A stretch of DNA of 64,000 nucleotides, from positions 310,001-374,000 of the forward strand of contig NZ_JBHTHA010000002.1 in NCBI RefSeq assembly GCF_042676385.1. The letters run 5' to 3'. The stretch is from Paenibacillus_E sp042676385. Its GTDB lineage: Bacteria; Bacillota; Bacilli; Paenibacillales; NBRC-103111. Shown one piece after another: positions 9,299 through 17,438 of the stretch; the first letter of the stretch is position 1, and every line of letters starts with the position of its first letter. Below the pieces are notes generated by a model that searched no databases, was not told the origin of the DNA, and worked only from the letters and a program-made list of their open reading frames with translations. Made by a program: the position numbers and the translations under genes.

Positions 9299-9487
9299 CT
9301 CAGTGTCCCAATTGACACATTTTTCTTATCATGGAGTCCGAAGACAAAATACTCTTGCTCGCCCACTAAATCGAGGCCTTTCGAAGGTGAGCGACCTAAT
9401 ATTGGGATCTCTGATTTTCGCCAATCAGAACAGCCTTTGACGAGCTCAAAAAAGGCATGCTGCGCAACAACACAACATGCTTCCACC

Positions 9488-11764
9488 TTATTCGCCTTTT
9501 CTAAATTGCCCCGGCGTAATGCCCTCGTATCTTTTGAAAACTCTAATGAACGTATTGCTGTTCGTGAAGCCCACCTTTTGCGTAATCTCCGTGATGGTGT
9601 CATCGGTATCCAGCATGAGCTTCTTGGCCAATTGGACGCGCTGCTTGTTCACGTAATCAATAAAGGTTTCCCCGGACTGCTCTTTGATGAAGCGAGACAA
9701 GTAGGGTGCATTGACTTCAAACTTCAAAGAGAGCGATGTCAGGCTCAGATCCATATCCGCCAAATGTTCATCGATATAATTCAGCACTTGATCCTTCAAT
9801 CCCGTGTTGTGGCTCTTTTTCTTGGAATCGACATAGTCGCAGACCGTTTTCAAAAACTGGTAGATTTCGCCTTCGATTTCAGCGAACGATTCGCACTGCG
9901 TCAACTGTTTGATGAGCGCGTGTTTTTCTACCGCCAATTCATTAGGCCCCTGCTGAAGATGCTCGATCGCTTTCAAGATCGTACCGATCAGCTCAAACAT
10001 CAGCAGCTTGCCAAGCTGAAGCGACAATGTCCCGTCAGAGACGTTCGTGACGATCAGCTCGCCCACCGCTTCCATCGCCTCTTCGTATTGGCCCGTTTTT
10101 ATATGGTTAATAAGCTGGCGTTCCATGTCCAGCGGGTAGTACAGCTCATTCTTGGGCCGCTTAATCCGCTCGAACGGAATGATTTGACTTGGACCGATGA
10201 CAAATTTGTATTCGAGCGCTTCCAATGCTTCCTCGAATCCATGAGGAATCCCCGTTACAGACGGATGAATATCACTGATGCCAATCGTCAGTTGAATATA
10301 GAATTTCCCTTGAATGATCGTCTGCGCCTCTTGGGCGACTTCGATCAAATCTTGCTTAATCCGAATCTCATCATCGCCGTGAATATTAACAAGAAACGCA
10401 ACCATCCCATTAACTTCAGTAGAATAGACGCTATGTCTCCTGCCAATGAGCTCTTCGGTAATGTTTGTCACAATATAGTGGACGTATTGGAGCTTGGACT
10501 CCGCATCCTTCGGTCCGCTTTCGCCGAAAAGAGCCGCATAATCACCGATATGAAACAGCAAAACCGCAAACCGGTTCGTATCAAACTGCAAATCGAACGA
10601 TTCCATCGTTTGCGCAAGCGCAGAACCGCTCTCGACTCTGCCTTGCAGCAATCGCGCCAGAAAATGGCTGCGCAGCACGTTCTGCTGCAACTGGATCGTC
10701 CGGTTTGCCGTATCTTGCTGCGCAGCATGCTCCGTCATGAAAGATTGTAAAAGCGAGAACTCGTTCTTGATGCCTTCCATGTTGGATTTCACCTTCGGAG
10801 AGACCATATCCACTATGCGGCGGATTGGCATATAGTGCCTTTTCGTCAGCCAGATCGACATGGGTGCTCCGACAAAAACGCACAGGAACAAGCCCACATA
10901 AATCCAGCTGCGCAGTTGACTGACTTTAGCGGCATAAATTTTCGTAGGGACAACCGAGACATACTTCCACTCGTTTTCGGAAGAGGATAAATAAGAGACT
11001 GTCACTTCTTCCCTGCCCCATTGTTGGTTGAAAGAACCTTCCGCAGTTGTGATCCGACCAAAGTCCAGATCCGCAACATGCGCCGTATCTCCGGCCACCA
11101 TCAAAGGTTTGTTCGTCGAATCTATAATAAATACGCTGCCTGCTTGTGCGATCTGAATGTTGGCAATGGCAGCCTTCATACGTTCTGTGTTGAGAAGAAC
11201 GACAAGGGTAGCCTGCGCATCGTTCGTATTTTGAATTGGAAGCGATTGCAGATAAACCAAATCATCACTGGCCAGTTGAACAAAGTTACCAAAGTAAATC
11301 TTGTTCAGCGCTTCTTGCCAATACGCCATCTTGATGTCTTTTTCTCCGTGGAACAGTTGAAAGAGCAGATCCGCTTGATTCATCGTCGATGTCGAAACGC
11401 CGAACTGCTGTTTTTTCATGTAAATATACATGTCGTTAATATTACCATTAGATGCTGCATAGGAACGGAGCGACGTAATCAGATCCAACGTATCGAATTT
11501 GACCTGCGCAGTGTTAAAATCGGCCTGATTGACGAATTTGATCACTTTCGGATCCAGGGAAAGCTGAAGCCCCATGCGTTTAACATCTTTGAACTGATTG
11601 TCAAGCGATTGCTTCACTTGATTCAGCAGCGCTTCATTCGAGCGGGTCACTTCCGAGCTTAATAAATGCTGCGATTGAAATAAGACGACCATCGTGATGA
11701 CGATAGGAATACATAGAATGGTTAAATTGGAGTATAGCCAAAATAAAAAAACGCTCCGCTTCAC
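9488..11764 (-). CDS. Membrane-bound AraC-family sensor-regulator (YesN/LplR-like)
   Basis: A 758-residue protein. One membrane helix is near residues 9-30 and a second near 285-305, bracketing an extracellular sensor domain of about 250 residues. A cytoplasmic linker follows, and the AraC double helix-turn-helix occupies roughly the last 100 residues (ending GFTNSNTFIRVFKRYEGITPGQF). These one-component proteins sense an extracytoplasmic sugar and activate neighbouring ABC importer genes. The start is GTG at 11762-11764 with a GGAGG site seven bases upstream. The genes upstream on the same strand are lipoprotein, LplB-type permease and YtcP-type permease, so it terminates the cluster A gene order. 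A long antisense ORF opposite it is a shadow. Confidence 0.93.
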   Translation of the reverse strand: MKRSVFLFWLYSNLTILCIPIVITMVVLFQSQHLLSSEVTRSNEALLNQVKQSLDNQFKDVKRMGLQLSLDPKVIKFVNQADFNTAQVKFDTLDLITSLRSYAASNGNINDMYIYMKKQQFGVSTSTMNQADLLFQLFHGEKDIKMAYWQEALNKIYFGNFVQLASDDLVYLQSLPIQNTNDAQATLVVLLNTERMKAAIANIQIAQAGSVFIIDSTNKPLMVAGDTAHVADLDFGRITTAEGSFNQQWGREEVTVSYLSSSENEWKYVSVVPTKIYAAKVSQLRSWIYVGLFLCVFVGAPMSIWLTKRHYMPIRRIVDMVSPKVKSNMEGIKNEFSLLQSFMTEHAAQQDTANRTIQLQQNVLRSHFLARLLQGRVESGSALAQTMESFDLQFDTNRFAVLLFHIGDYAALFGESGPKDAESKLQYVHYIVTNITEELIGRRHSVYSTEVNGMVAFLVNIHGDDEIRIKQDLIEVAQEAQTIIQGKFYIQLTIGISDIHPSVTGIPHGFEEALEALEYKFVIGPSQIIPFERIKRPKNELYYPLDMERQLINHIKTGQYEEAMEAVGELIVTNVSDGTLSLQLGKLLMFELIGTILKAIEHLQQGPNELAVEKHALIKQLTQCESFAEIEGEIYQFLKTVCDYVDSKKKSHNTGLKDQVLNYIDEHLADMDLSLTSLSLKFEVNAPYLSRFIKEQSGETFIDYVNKQRVQLAKKLMLDTDDTITEITQKVGFTNSNTFIRVFKRYEGITPGQFRKGE

Positions 11765-11939
11765 CTGAGTTCCTCCCTTACTCTTGCTGTACGTCGTATT
11801 ATCCCATTAAACGCGGTGCATGTACATCTACGATTTTTGCACGATCATCATTTTTCTTGAAATCCTCCCGAAAATGGAAAAACCCCAAAAAGCCCATCCC
11901 CTTTTTGTGACGTTAAAAGAGAACAGGAATTGGGTACGG

Positions 11940-12821
11940 TTATTCTTTGATCGCTCCGACCATAACACCTTTGACGAAATATTTTTGTAAAAAAGGATAC
12001 GCAATAAGAATCGGCAGTGTAGCTACCATGATCGTCGCATATTTAATGCTTTCGCCAATCGCTTGCGTATCATTCGCGTTACCTGTGCCGGTTGTCATGG
12101 AATCCGTGCTGTTCTGAACAAGAATCTCCCTAAGAATGAGCTGCAGCGGAAACTTTCCGCGATCGTGAAGAAATAGCATGGCATTAAACCAGGAATTCCA
12201 GTGAGCAACCCCGTAGTAAAGTACCATTACAGCAATTACCGGCATAGACAAAGGCACGACGATCTGGAACAAAATGCGGTATTCGCCTGCCCCATCGATC
12301 TTCGCTGACTCCAGCAGCCCTTCAGGGATCGCTTCGAACGAAGTTCGCATAATAATCAGGTTCCACGTGCTGATCGCAACCGGAATGATAAGCGCCAGAT
12401 AGCTGTTCCCCATATGCAAGTAATTATTAATTAACAGGTATGTCGGAATTAACCCGCCGCTGAAATACATTGTAAATACAATACAAATCATCAAAAACTT
12501 CCGCAGTACAAATTTTCTTGAAAGTGCGTAAGCACCAATTGTTGTGAAAAACAGGTTCACCGCCGTGCCAAGAATTAGAATGAGCAGCGTATTGCCATAT
12601 CCCGTTAATATATTCGGATTGTCAATTACCTTCTGAAAGGCGCTGAGGTTGAAACCCAGCGGTTTAAACAGCAGCCCGGTATGCTGGATGAGCAAATTGG
12701 AATCGCTGATGGAAGCCATCAACACATAATAGAACGGGTATATCGTACAAACAATTAGCAATAACATAATAATCGCATTGCCGATATCGAATAGACGCTC
12801 AGATGCGCTTATTTTCATCAT
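11940..12821 (-). CDS. Carbohydrate ABC transporter permease (YtcP/LplC type)
   Basis: About 293 residues with six predicted membrane helices. The EAA-loop sequence is IPEGLLESAKIDGAGEYRIL, the ATPase-contact motif of binding-protein-dependent permeases. The C-terminus LQKYFVKGVMVGAIKE is the hallmark of the YtcP/LplC branch. The start is taken at the first of two adjacent ATGs (12821) because GGAGG lies five bases upstream; an ATG four codons earlier overlaps that site. It should form a heterodimer with the LplB-type permease encoded just upstream. No ATPase gene is present, as is normal for this family, which shares an MsmX-type ATPase encoded elsewhere. Confidence 0.94.
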   Translation of the reverse strand: MMKISASERLFDIGNAIIMLLLIVCTIYPFYYVLMASISDSNLLIQHTGLLFKPLGFNLSAFQKVIDNPNILTGYGNTLLILILGTAVNLFFTTIGAYALSRKFVLRKFLMICIVFTMYFSGGLIPTYLLINNYLHMGNSYLALIIPVAISTWNLIIMRTSFEAIPEGLLESAKIDGAGEYRILFQIVVPLSMPVIAVMVLYYGVAHWNSWFNAMLFLHDRGKFPLQLILREILVQNSTDSMTTGTGNANDTQAIGESIKYATIMVATLPILIAYPFLQKYFVKGVMVGAIKE

Positions 12822-12843
12822 TAGTTCCTCCATCTAAGCCAGA

Positions 12844-13761
12844 CTACCACAACCGGCTCCCGGAGAATCGGCGGGATAAGCTGTTGGCACTGATAAGTAA
12901 AATAAAGTTAATCAATGATTGAAACAGGCCGACAGCCGTCGTGTAGCTGTAATCATTGCCTTGCGCAAGACCTTCACGATATACAAAAGATGAGATGACA
13001 TCTGCAGTTTCATACGTATTCGGGTTGTACAGCAGGACGATCTTCTCGAATCCAACTTCCATTAGGCCGCCAATGCGAAGGATGAGCAAAATCATAATCG
13101 TCGGGATCAGACCAGGCAGCGTAACGCTCCATATTTGGCGAAACCGGCCTGCGCCGTCCACGCGAACCGCTTCATAAAGCTCCGGGTTAATTCCGCTAAG
13201 CGCGGCCAGATAAATAATGGACGACCAACCGAGCTCTTGCCAAACGGACGTGCTGACGAAAATCGTACGGAAATTACCGGCGTCATTCATCAGCGCAGAA
13301 TCATGCCCGCCGAAGAACATAATGATGGAATTTACAATGCCGCCGCGGTTTGTAAAATCAATAATTAATCCGGAAATGACGACAATCGAAATAAAATGGG
13401 GCAAATACGATACCGTTTGCACAATCGATTTAAACAACTTCTGGCGAAGCTCATTCAAAAGAATCGCGAGAATAATCGGTGCCGGAAAGCCGAAAATCAG
13501 GTTATAAAAGCTGATCAAAAACGTATTGCGCAGCACGCGTGAAAAATAATAGCTTTTAAAGAACGCGGTGAAATGCTGAAACCCAACCCAATCGCTGCCC
13601 CAAATCCCTTTTGCCGGACTGAAATCTTTGAAGGCAATGACAGCGCCATACATCGGAAAATATTTAAATATGAAGAAGTACAGCACAACCGGCAGCACCA
13701 TCAGGTAAATTGCGCGGTTCTTTCTTAAGTCATCCTTTAGAACCCGAATGGACTTTGCCAT
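12844..13761 (-). CDS. Carbohydrate ABC transporter permease (LplB type)
   Basis: A 305-residue inner-membrane permease. The N-terminus has the family signature KYFPMYGAVIAFKDF, then GIWGSDWVGFQHF, then YLPHFISIVVISG. The EAA loop reads INPELYEAVRVDGAGRFRQIW. It ends in SGSRLW, like other LplB proteins. It is the first permease of cluster A, 22 bp upstream of its YtcP-type partner on the same strand and 91 bp after the binding-protein gene. Together they should import an oligosaccharide presented by the lipoprotein of 13853-15499. Confidence 0.95.
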   Translation of the reverse strand: MAKSIRVLKDDLRKNRAIYLMVLPVVLYFFIFKYFPMYGAVIAFKDFSPAKGIWGSDWVGFQHFTAFFKSYYFSRVLRNTFLISFYNLIFGFPAPIILAILLNELRQKLFKSIVQTVSYLPHFISIVVISGLIIDFTNRGGIVNSIIMFFGGHDSALMNDAGNFRTIFVSTSVWQELGWSSIIYLAALSGINPELYEAVRVDGAGRFRQIWSVTLPGLIPTIMILLILRIGGLMEVGFEKIVLLYNPNTYETADVISSFVYREGLAQGNDYSYTTAVGLFQSLINFILLISANSLSRRFSGSRLW

Positions 13762-13852
13762 GTTCTCACGTCCTTATACTAACAAATAATTCCAGGTCCC
13801 CCTTGTGGGGTGAAGTAGGGAGGCTGGCTCCCCTCTTTAATAAAACTTCAAA

Positions 13853-15499
13853 TTACCGTTTGTTATAACGATCCGTTGCCGTTTGGTAGATCTCCGCGGC
13901 GCGGTCGATGTTCATTTTTTTCAATTGCTCTACCGTTTTGTCATAATCGTCCACGCTCGCAGCGCCCATGACCACTTTCGTGATTTGCTCCGTCAGCAGC
14001 GTGCTCACATCATTCAAGATTTTTCCTGATTCCTTCGCTTCATCTGTGGTCAACACGACTGGCGGCAGCATCACTTTGTACGCATTATTAGCGTATTTTG
14101 CATACAATTTCACGGCATCTTTTTGCGCTTGTAATTGATAATACTGATCGTTGTAACGGTCGTCGTCCAAACCGGAGAAGCCGTAGCTGGCAATAAAATA
14201 TTTAGCCATCGCTTGGCTGATCGGCAGGTTGTCCGGATTTTTCAAAATTAGGTCGGTGTACTTCGGTTGACCGTCTACTTTCGTGTAGGTTTGGCCTTCG
14301 ATACCGAAGTTTTTGAGAAGAGCGCCTTCTTCGCTATACAGATAATCCAGCGCTTTTACGGTTTCGGCGGCATGCTTGTTCGCGCTCGTAATCACCGTGC
14401 CGATGTTATCATATTCCCAGGACGTTTGTACGAACTTAGGCTCGTCGCCCTTTTTCAATACCGGGTATTGAACAGCAGCGAGCTTCGCTTTCGGGTCCGT
14501 CTTCTGCAGCGCCGGCATATAGGTGCCGATGCTTCCGCCGATGAAGCCGTAGAATGCTCCCGCCTTGCCGGAGGTTGCTTTCGCATCCATCGTTTTTGAA
14601 TCATTGGACGCGAAGTCCGGATCGATCAAACCTTCTTTATACCACTTTTGCATCGTCGTCAAATATTGCTTGAATTCCGGTTGAGCGGGTCCGAATTTCA
14701 CTTTCCCATTATCGATATAAAAGCTGCTTGCATTAGCGATTGTAGACATTCCCGCTACACCGTACGCACCAGCGAAGTCAGCAAATGATAGCGGATAAGA
14801 TTTGTTCAAAGTGAAAGGGATAGCGCCTTTCTTCTCTTTAAAAGCTTTTAACACGGTTTCCCATTCATCAATCGTTTCCGGCGATTTCAAACCGAGCTCA
14901 TCGAGCCAGTCTTGGCGAATGACCATACCGCTGAACGTTTTGTATTGGCCGTATTGACCTGCCTTCAGGTGAGGCATTACGTAAATATCCCCGTTATCCG
15001 CTTTGATCTGTTTGGCGATCTGCGGGTTAGCGTCCATAATTTTCTTCAAATTCGGCGCATTTTTCTCAATCAAATCATTCAGTTTAATGATCGTGCCGTC
15101 TTTGAACATTTTGGAAGTTCCGCCCTGCACACTATTCCAGTTCCAAAGCATGGCATCCGGCAAATTATTAGAAGCAACCATAACGCCATACTGCTGAACA
15201 TCATCTTGCGGCGTGTTCCCCGAAGAATGCTGGAAATCAACCGTTACGTTCGTTTTCTTGGCCCATTCTTGCACCATTGGCAGTTCGTTCAAGCTTTTGA
15301 CAACCGCTTTTGCGTTAGGATTCATCGGTGTCCATAGTGTCACCTTTACAGGTGCTTTAGAAGCGGCATTGGTTGCAGGTGCGGCGCTATCTTTAGCTGC
15401 TTCTTTCGTTGCCCCTGAATTACCGCAAGCCGTCGCCAACGCAAGTGCGAGAACGGATGCCATGACCGGCAATACTTTCGTTCTGAACATTCTTTTCAT
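13853..15499 (-). CDS. Extracellular solute-binding lipoprotein (LplA type)
   Basis: A 548-residue binding protein. The signal peptide runs from a basic start (MKRMFRTK) through a hydrophobic core to a lipobox-like site with Cys25, where lipid attachment is expected. The mature part is the two-lobed carbohydrate-binding fold of the long LplA-type group (family 1), including NDLPDAMLWNW and the C-terminal LKKMNIDRAAEIYQTATDRYNK helix. It captures an oligosaccharide outside the membrane for the two permeases downstream. It is the first gene of cluster A; upstream lies a hairpin-repeat array. The ligand is unknown. Confidence 0.95.
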   Translation of the reverse strand: MKRMFRTKVLPVMASVLALALATACGNSGATKEAAKDSAAPATNAASKAPVKVTLWTPMNPNAKAVVKSLNELPMVQEWAKKTNVTVDFQHSSGNTPQDDVQQYGVMVASNNLPDAMLWNWNSVQGGTSKMFKDGTIIKLNDLIEKNAPNLKKIMDANPQIAKQIKADNGDIYVMPHLKAGQYGQYKTFSGMVIRQDWLDELGLKSPETIDEWETVLKAFKEKKGAIPFTLNKSYPLSFADFAGAYGVAGMSTIANASSFYIDNGKVKFGPAQPEFKQYLTTMQKWYKEGLIDPDFASNDSKTMDAKATSGKAGAFYGFIGGSIGTYMPALQKTDPKAKLAAVQYPVLKKGDEPKFVQTSWEYDNIGTVITSANKHAAETVKALDYLYSEEGALLKNFGIEGQTYTKVDGQPKYTDLILKNPDNLPISQAMAKYFIASYGFSGLDDDRYNDQYYQLQAQKDAVKLYAKYANNAYKVMLPPVVLTTDEAKESGKILNDVSTLLTEQITKVVMGAASVDDYDKTVEQLKKMNIDRAAEIYQTATDRYNKR

Positions 15500-15961
15500 C
15501 GAAACACTCCCCTAAAATAGTAAGTCCGGCGCTCCCGCCGTAAAGCGGTTGTGCCCTGTGAATGAAGCATACATGATGCTGAATCGTGTCGTATATCAGC
15601 GATTTTTCATCCATATTGATTATTTAAGATTCGGTATCGCTTCTATTTGCAGCATCCTCATTTTATGAGAAAAGTAGTCTGTAAAGATGAAAAATATTGT
15701 TAGAGACACGATTGCGACATCTCCACACGTCTGTAACGATGCAAAACATCACTCCAGCTTCGCTCAGCGTACAAACCTGCTTTTTTTTCTCGTCTGTAAG
15801 TATTCAAAACATCGTTAGAGACACGGCTTCATTTCCCCATGCCCGCTGTAACGATGAAAAACATCCCTATGGCCCTTTATTCCGTATTCATTTCCCCGAT
15901 TAACAAAGGAAAAATCGCCATCCCTCCGCTGTAAAAAGCCGGATCAGTGGCGATTTATTGG
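15500..15961. other. Intergenic region carrying a hairpin-repeat array
   Basis: 462 bp between the binding-protein gene and the DeoR gene, with no credible gene. The left part is presumed to hold the cluster A promoter and leader. The middle carries the 115-bp dimeric repeat described separately. The right end holds only short AT-rich sequence and a likely terminator-like AAAAAGCC stretch for the DeoR gene. Confidence 0.7.
15680..15870. repeat. TGTAACG hairpin array, 115-bp dimeric unit
   Basis: Boxes start at 15680 (TGTAAAG), 15732 (TGTAACG), 15795 (TGTAAGT) and 15847 (TGTAACG), giving spacings of 52, 63 and 52. The second and fourth are followed by GATG-(C/A)AAAA-CATC hairpins; the first and third are degenerate but share GTTAGAGACACG downstream. 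Units 1 and 3, and 2 and 4, are each 115 bp apart, so the true unit is a dimer. A lone relative lies at 9216. Confidence 0.75.
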
Positions 15962-16732
15962 TTAGTCGCTGATTAGTACTTCGATGCCGAGCGCTTCAAT
16001 TGTATCGATCCATTCCTTGGGACAGCCTGGGTCAGTGATCAGCATCGAGATTTCCTCCAGCTTAGAAACTCTGGCAAATGTAGACATGCCGAATTTAGAA
16101 TGATCGGCTACGAGGATTGATTCCTCGGCCCGCTGCATCATTTTCCGCGAAATAATCGCTTCCGCCAAATGGAAATCCGTGATGCCGTCTGTTAACGAGA
16201 TGCCGCCGACAGAGATGAACGCTTTGTTCACCTTGAATTGATCCAGCAGTTGGTCCGTTAAAGAGCCGGTTGAGGCTTGATACTCCACATTTACCTCGCC
16301 GCCGACAAAAATAATTTTGCCCTTGAATGTCTCCATGGCGAGGTTGAGAATCGGGACGGAATGCGTGATCAGCGTTAAATTCGCGCGGTCTTTCAGATGA
16401 GGCAAAATTTCGATCGTCGTCGTGCCGTTATCGATCATAATGGTTTCGCCGTCCCGGACTAGGGAAGCAGCGAGCTTACCGATGGCCGCTTTCTCAGCCT
16501 TCATCATTTGGGCCCGTTTGAGAAAAGGTGGCTCGACGAGCTCCATTCGCATTTTAACGGCGCCTCCGTATACTTTGCGAAGCTTGCCTTCTTTCTCCAG
16601 CCTGTCCAAATCCCGGCGCACCGTTTCAGTCGAAACGTTCAGTAGCTGGGACAAATGATGCACCTGCACTTTACCCTCTATTTCCAAATGATTCAGTATC
16701 GTCATTCTGCGATCTTCATAAGTTAATGACAT
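15962..16732 (-). CDS. DeoR/GlpR-family transcriptional regulator
   Basis: A 256-residue repressor. The DeoR-type N-terminal winged helix has LSQLLNVSTETVRRDLDRLEKEGKL, followed by the VYGGAV hinge. The C-terminal sugar-phosphate sensor domain is related to the ribose-5-phosphate isomerase fold (MIDNGTTTIEI, ADHSKFG). These repressors usually respond to a phosphorylated sugar and control a carbohydrate catabolic operon. No such operon is adjacent: the flanks are repeat arrays and ABC transporter clusters, so the target is not evident. The start at 16732 is chosen for its GCAGGAGG site; an ATG five codons upstream lacks one. Confidence 0.93.
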   Translation of the reverse strand: MSLTYEDRRMTILNHLEIEGKVQVHHLSQLLNVSTETVRRDLDRLEKEGKLRKVYGGAVKMRMELVEPPFLKRAQMMKAEKAAIGKLAASLVRDGETIMIDNGTTTIEILPHLKDRANLTLITHSVPILNLAMETFKGKIIFVGGEVNVEYQASTGSLTDQLLDQFKVNKAFISVGGISLTDGITDFHLAEAIISRKMMQRAEESILVADHSKFGMSTFARVSKLEEISMLITDPGCPKEWIDTIEALGIEVLISD

Positions 16733-16935
16733 GTAGGCCTCCTGCAATGACCATTGTTAGCGAAATGATGATGCTTTTTGATGTTTTTATCAGTGTATAA
16801 GGTGGAGAAATTTATGTCAACGGACGGGCGATAACGTTCTGAAGGATTAGAAAACCATAAAGTAGTTCAACAGGTTTTTACCCTTATTATTGAAGGGTAC
16901 CAATCAAGGAAGGAATAGCCCCCATGGCAGGGAGG

Positions 16936-17387
16936 GCGCTGTAACGGCCCTTTGGGGCCTTTCAGCCTCGGCCACGTGCCTTTTCGCGTTTGTAACGCCC
17001 CAAACGGGCGCTTCAGCTCGCTTTCCTCACGGAGGGCGCGGTTCACGAGCGCTGTAACGGCCCTTTGGGGCCTTTCAGCCACGCACTCGCGCCTTTTCGC
17101 GTTTGAAACGCCCCGAGCGGGCGCTTCAGCTCGCTCTCCCCGCGGTGGGCGCGGTGGACGGGCGCTGTAACGGCCCTTTGGGGCCTTTCAGCCTCGGCCA
17201 CTCGCCTTTTCGCGTTTGTAACGCCCCAAACGGGCGCTTCAGCTCGCTTTCCCCACGGAGGGCGCGGTTCACGGGCGCTGTAACGGCCCTTTGGGGCCTT
17301 TCAGCCTCGGCCACTCGCCTTTCCGCGCTTGTAACGCCCCAAACGGGCGCTTCAGCTCGCTCTCCCCGCGGTGGGCGCGAAAAAGCC
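16936..17387. repeat. 113-bp GC-rich tandem repeat, four copies
   Basis: Four units begin at 16936, 17049, 17162 and 17275, each exactly 113 bp from the next and nearly identical. Each unit has two TGTAACG-type boxes, with starts at 16940/16991, 17053/17104, 17166/17217 and 17279/17330. The spacing therefore alternates strictly 51 and 62 bp. The first box of each pair precedes GGCCC-TTTG-GGGCC; the second precedes CGCCC..GGGCG. The GC content is far above that of the neighbouring genes. Confidence 0.95.
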
Positions 17388-17422
17388 GCCCCTCCAATAG
17401 CTCACGCTACTCGAGGGGCGGC
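17380..17422 (-). terminator. Terminator after the cluster B binding-protein gene
   Basis: On the minus strand a ten-bp GCCGCCCCTC/GAGGGGCGGC stem is followed by TTTTTC. It lies immediately beyond the stop of the 17439-19145 gene and directly abuts the 113-bp array. Confidence 0.88.
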
Positions 17423-17438
17423 CCTAAATCTCTCCAAA

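Larger units (their letters stand above)
8494..9487. other. Gene-free, repeat-rich intergenic region
   Basis: Nearly 1 kb without a credible gene. It contains, in order, the nitroreductase terminator, a G/T-rich C-poor tract (8757-8914), a hairpin array (8915-9092), a single TGTAAG-type box with an AATGAAAAACAT hairpin at 9216, and a perfect nine-bp hairpin with an AAAAA loop (9276-9298). Short ORFs here (for example 8797-9018) have no ribosome site or family resemblance. Confidence 0.75.
16733..17438. other. Intergenic region with GC-rich tandem repeat
   Basis: About 700 bp. The first 200 bp are AT-rich and presumably hold the DeoR promoter, plus a small ACCCTT...AAGGGT hairpin near 16878-16898. 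The rest is the 113-bp tandem array and a terminator. ORFs running through the array (for example 17103-17609) change frame with each unit because 113 is not a multiple of three, so they are not coding. Confidence 0.8.

Noticed and set aside
9239..10750. 503-codon plus-strand ORF opposite the AraC sensor gene
   Set aside because: It mirrors the real minus-strand gene, has no ribosome site or recognisable domain, and its composition (Arg, Leu, Phe, Gln rich) is that of an antisense shadow.
16936..17387. CRISPR array
   Set aside because: The repeats are head-to-tail with no unique spacers, unit length is 113 bp and no cas genes are near.
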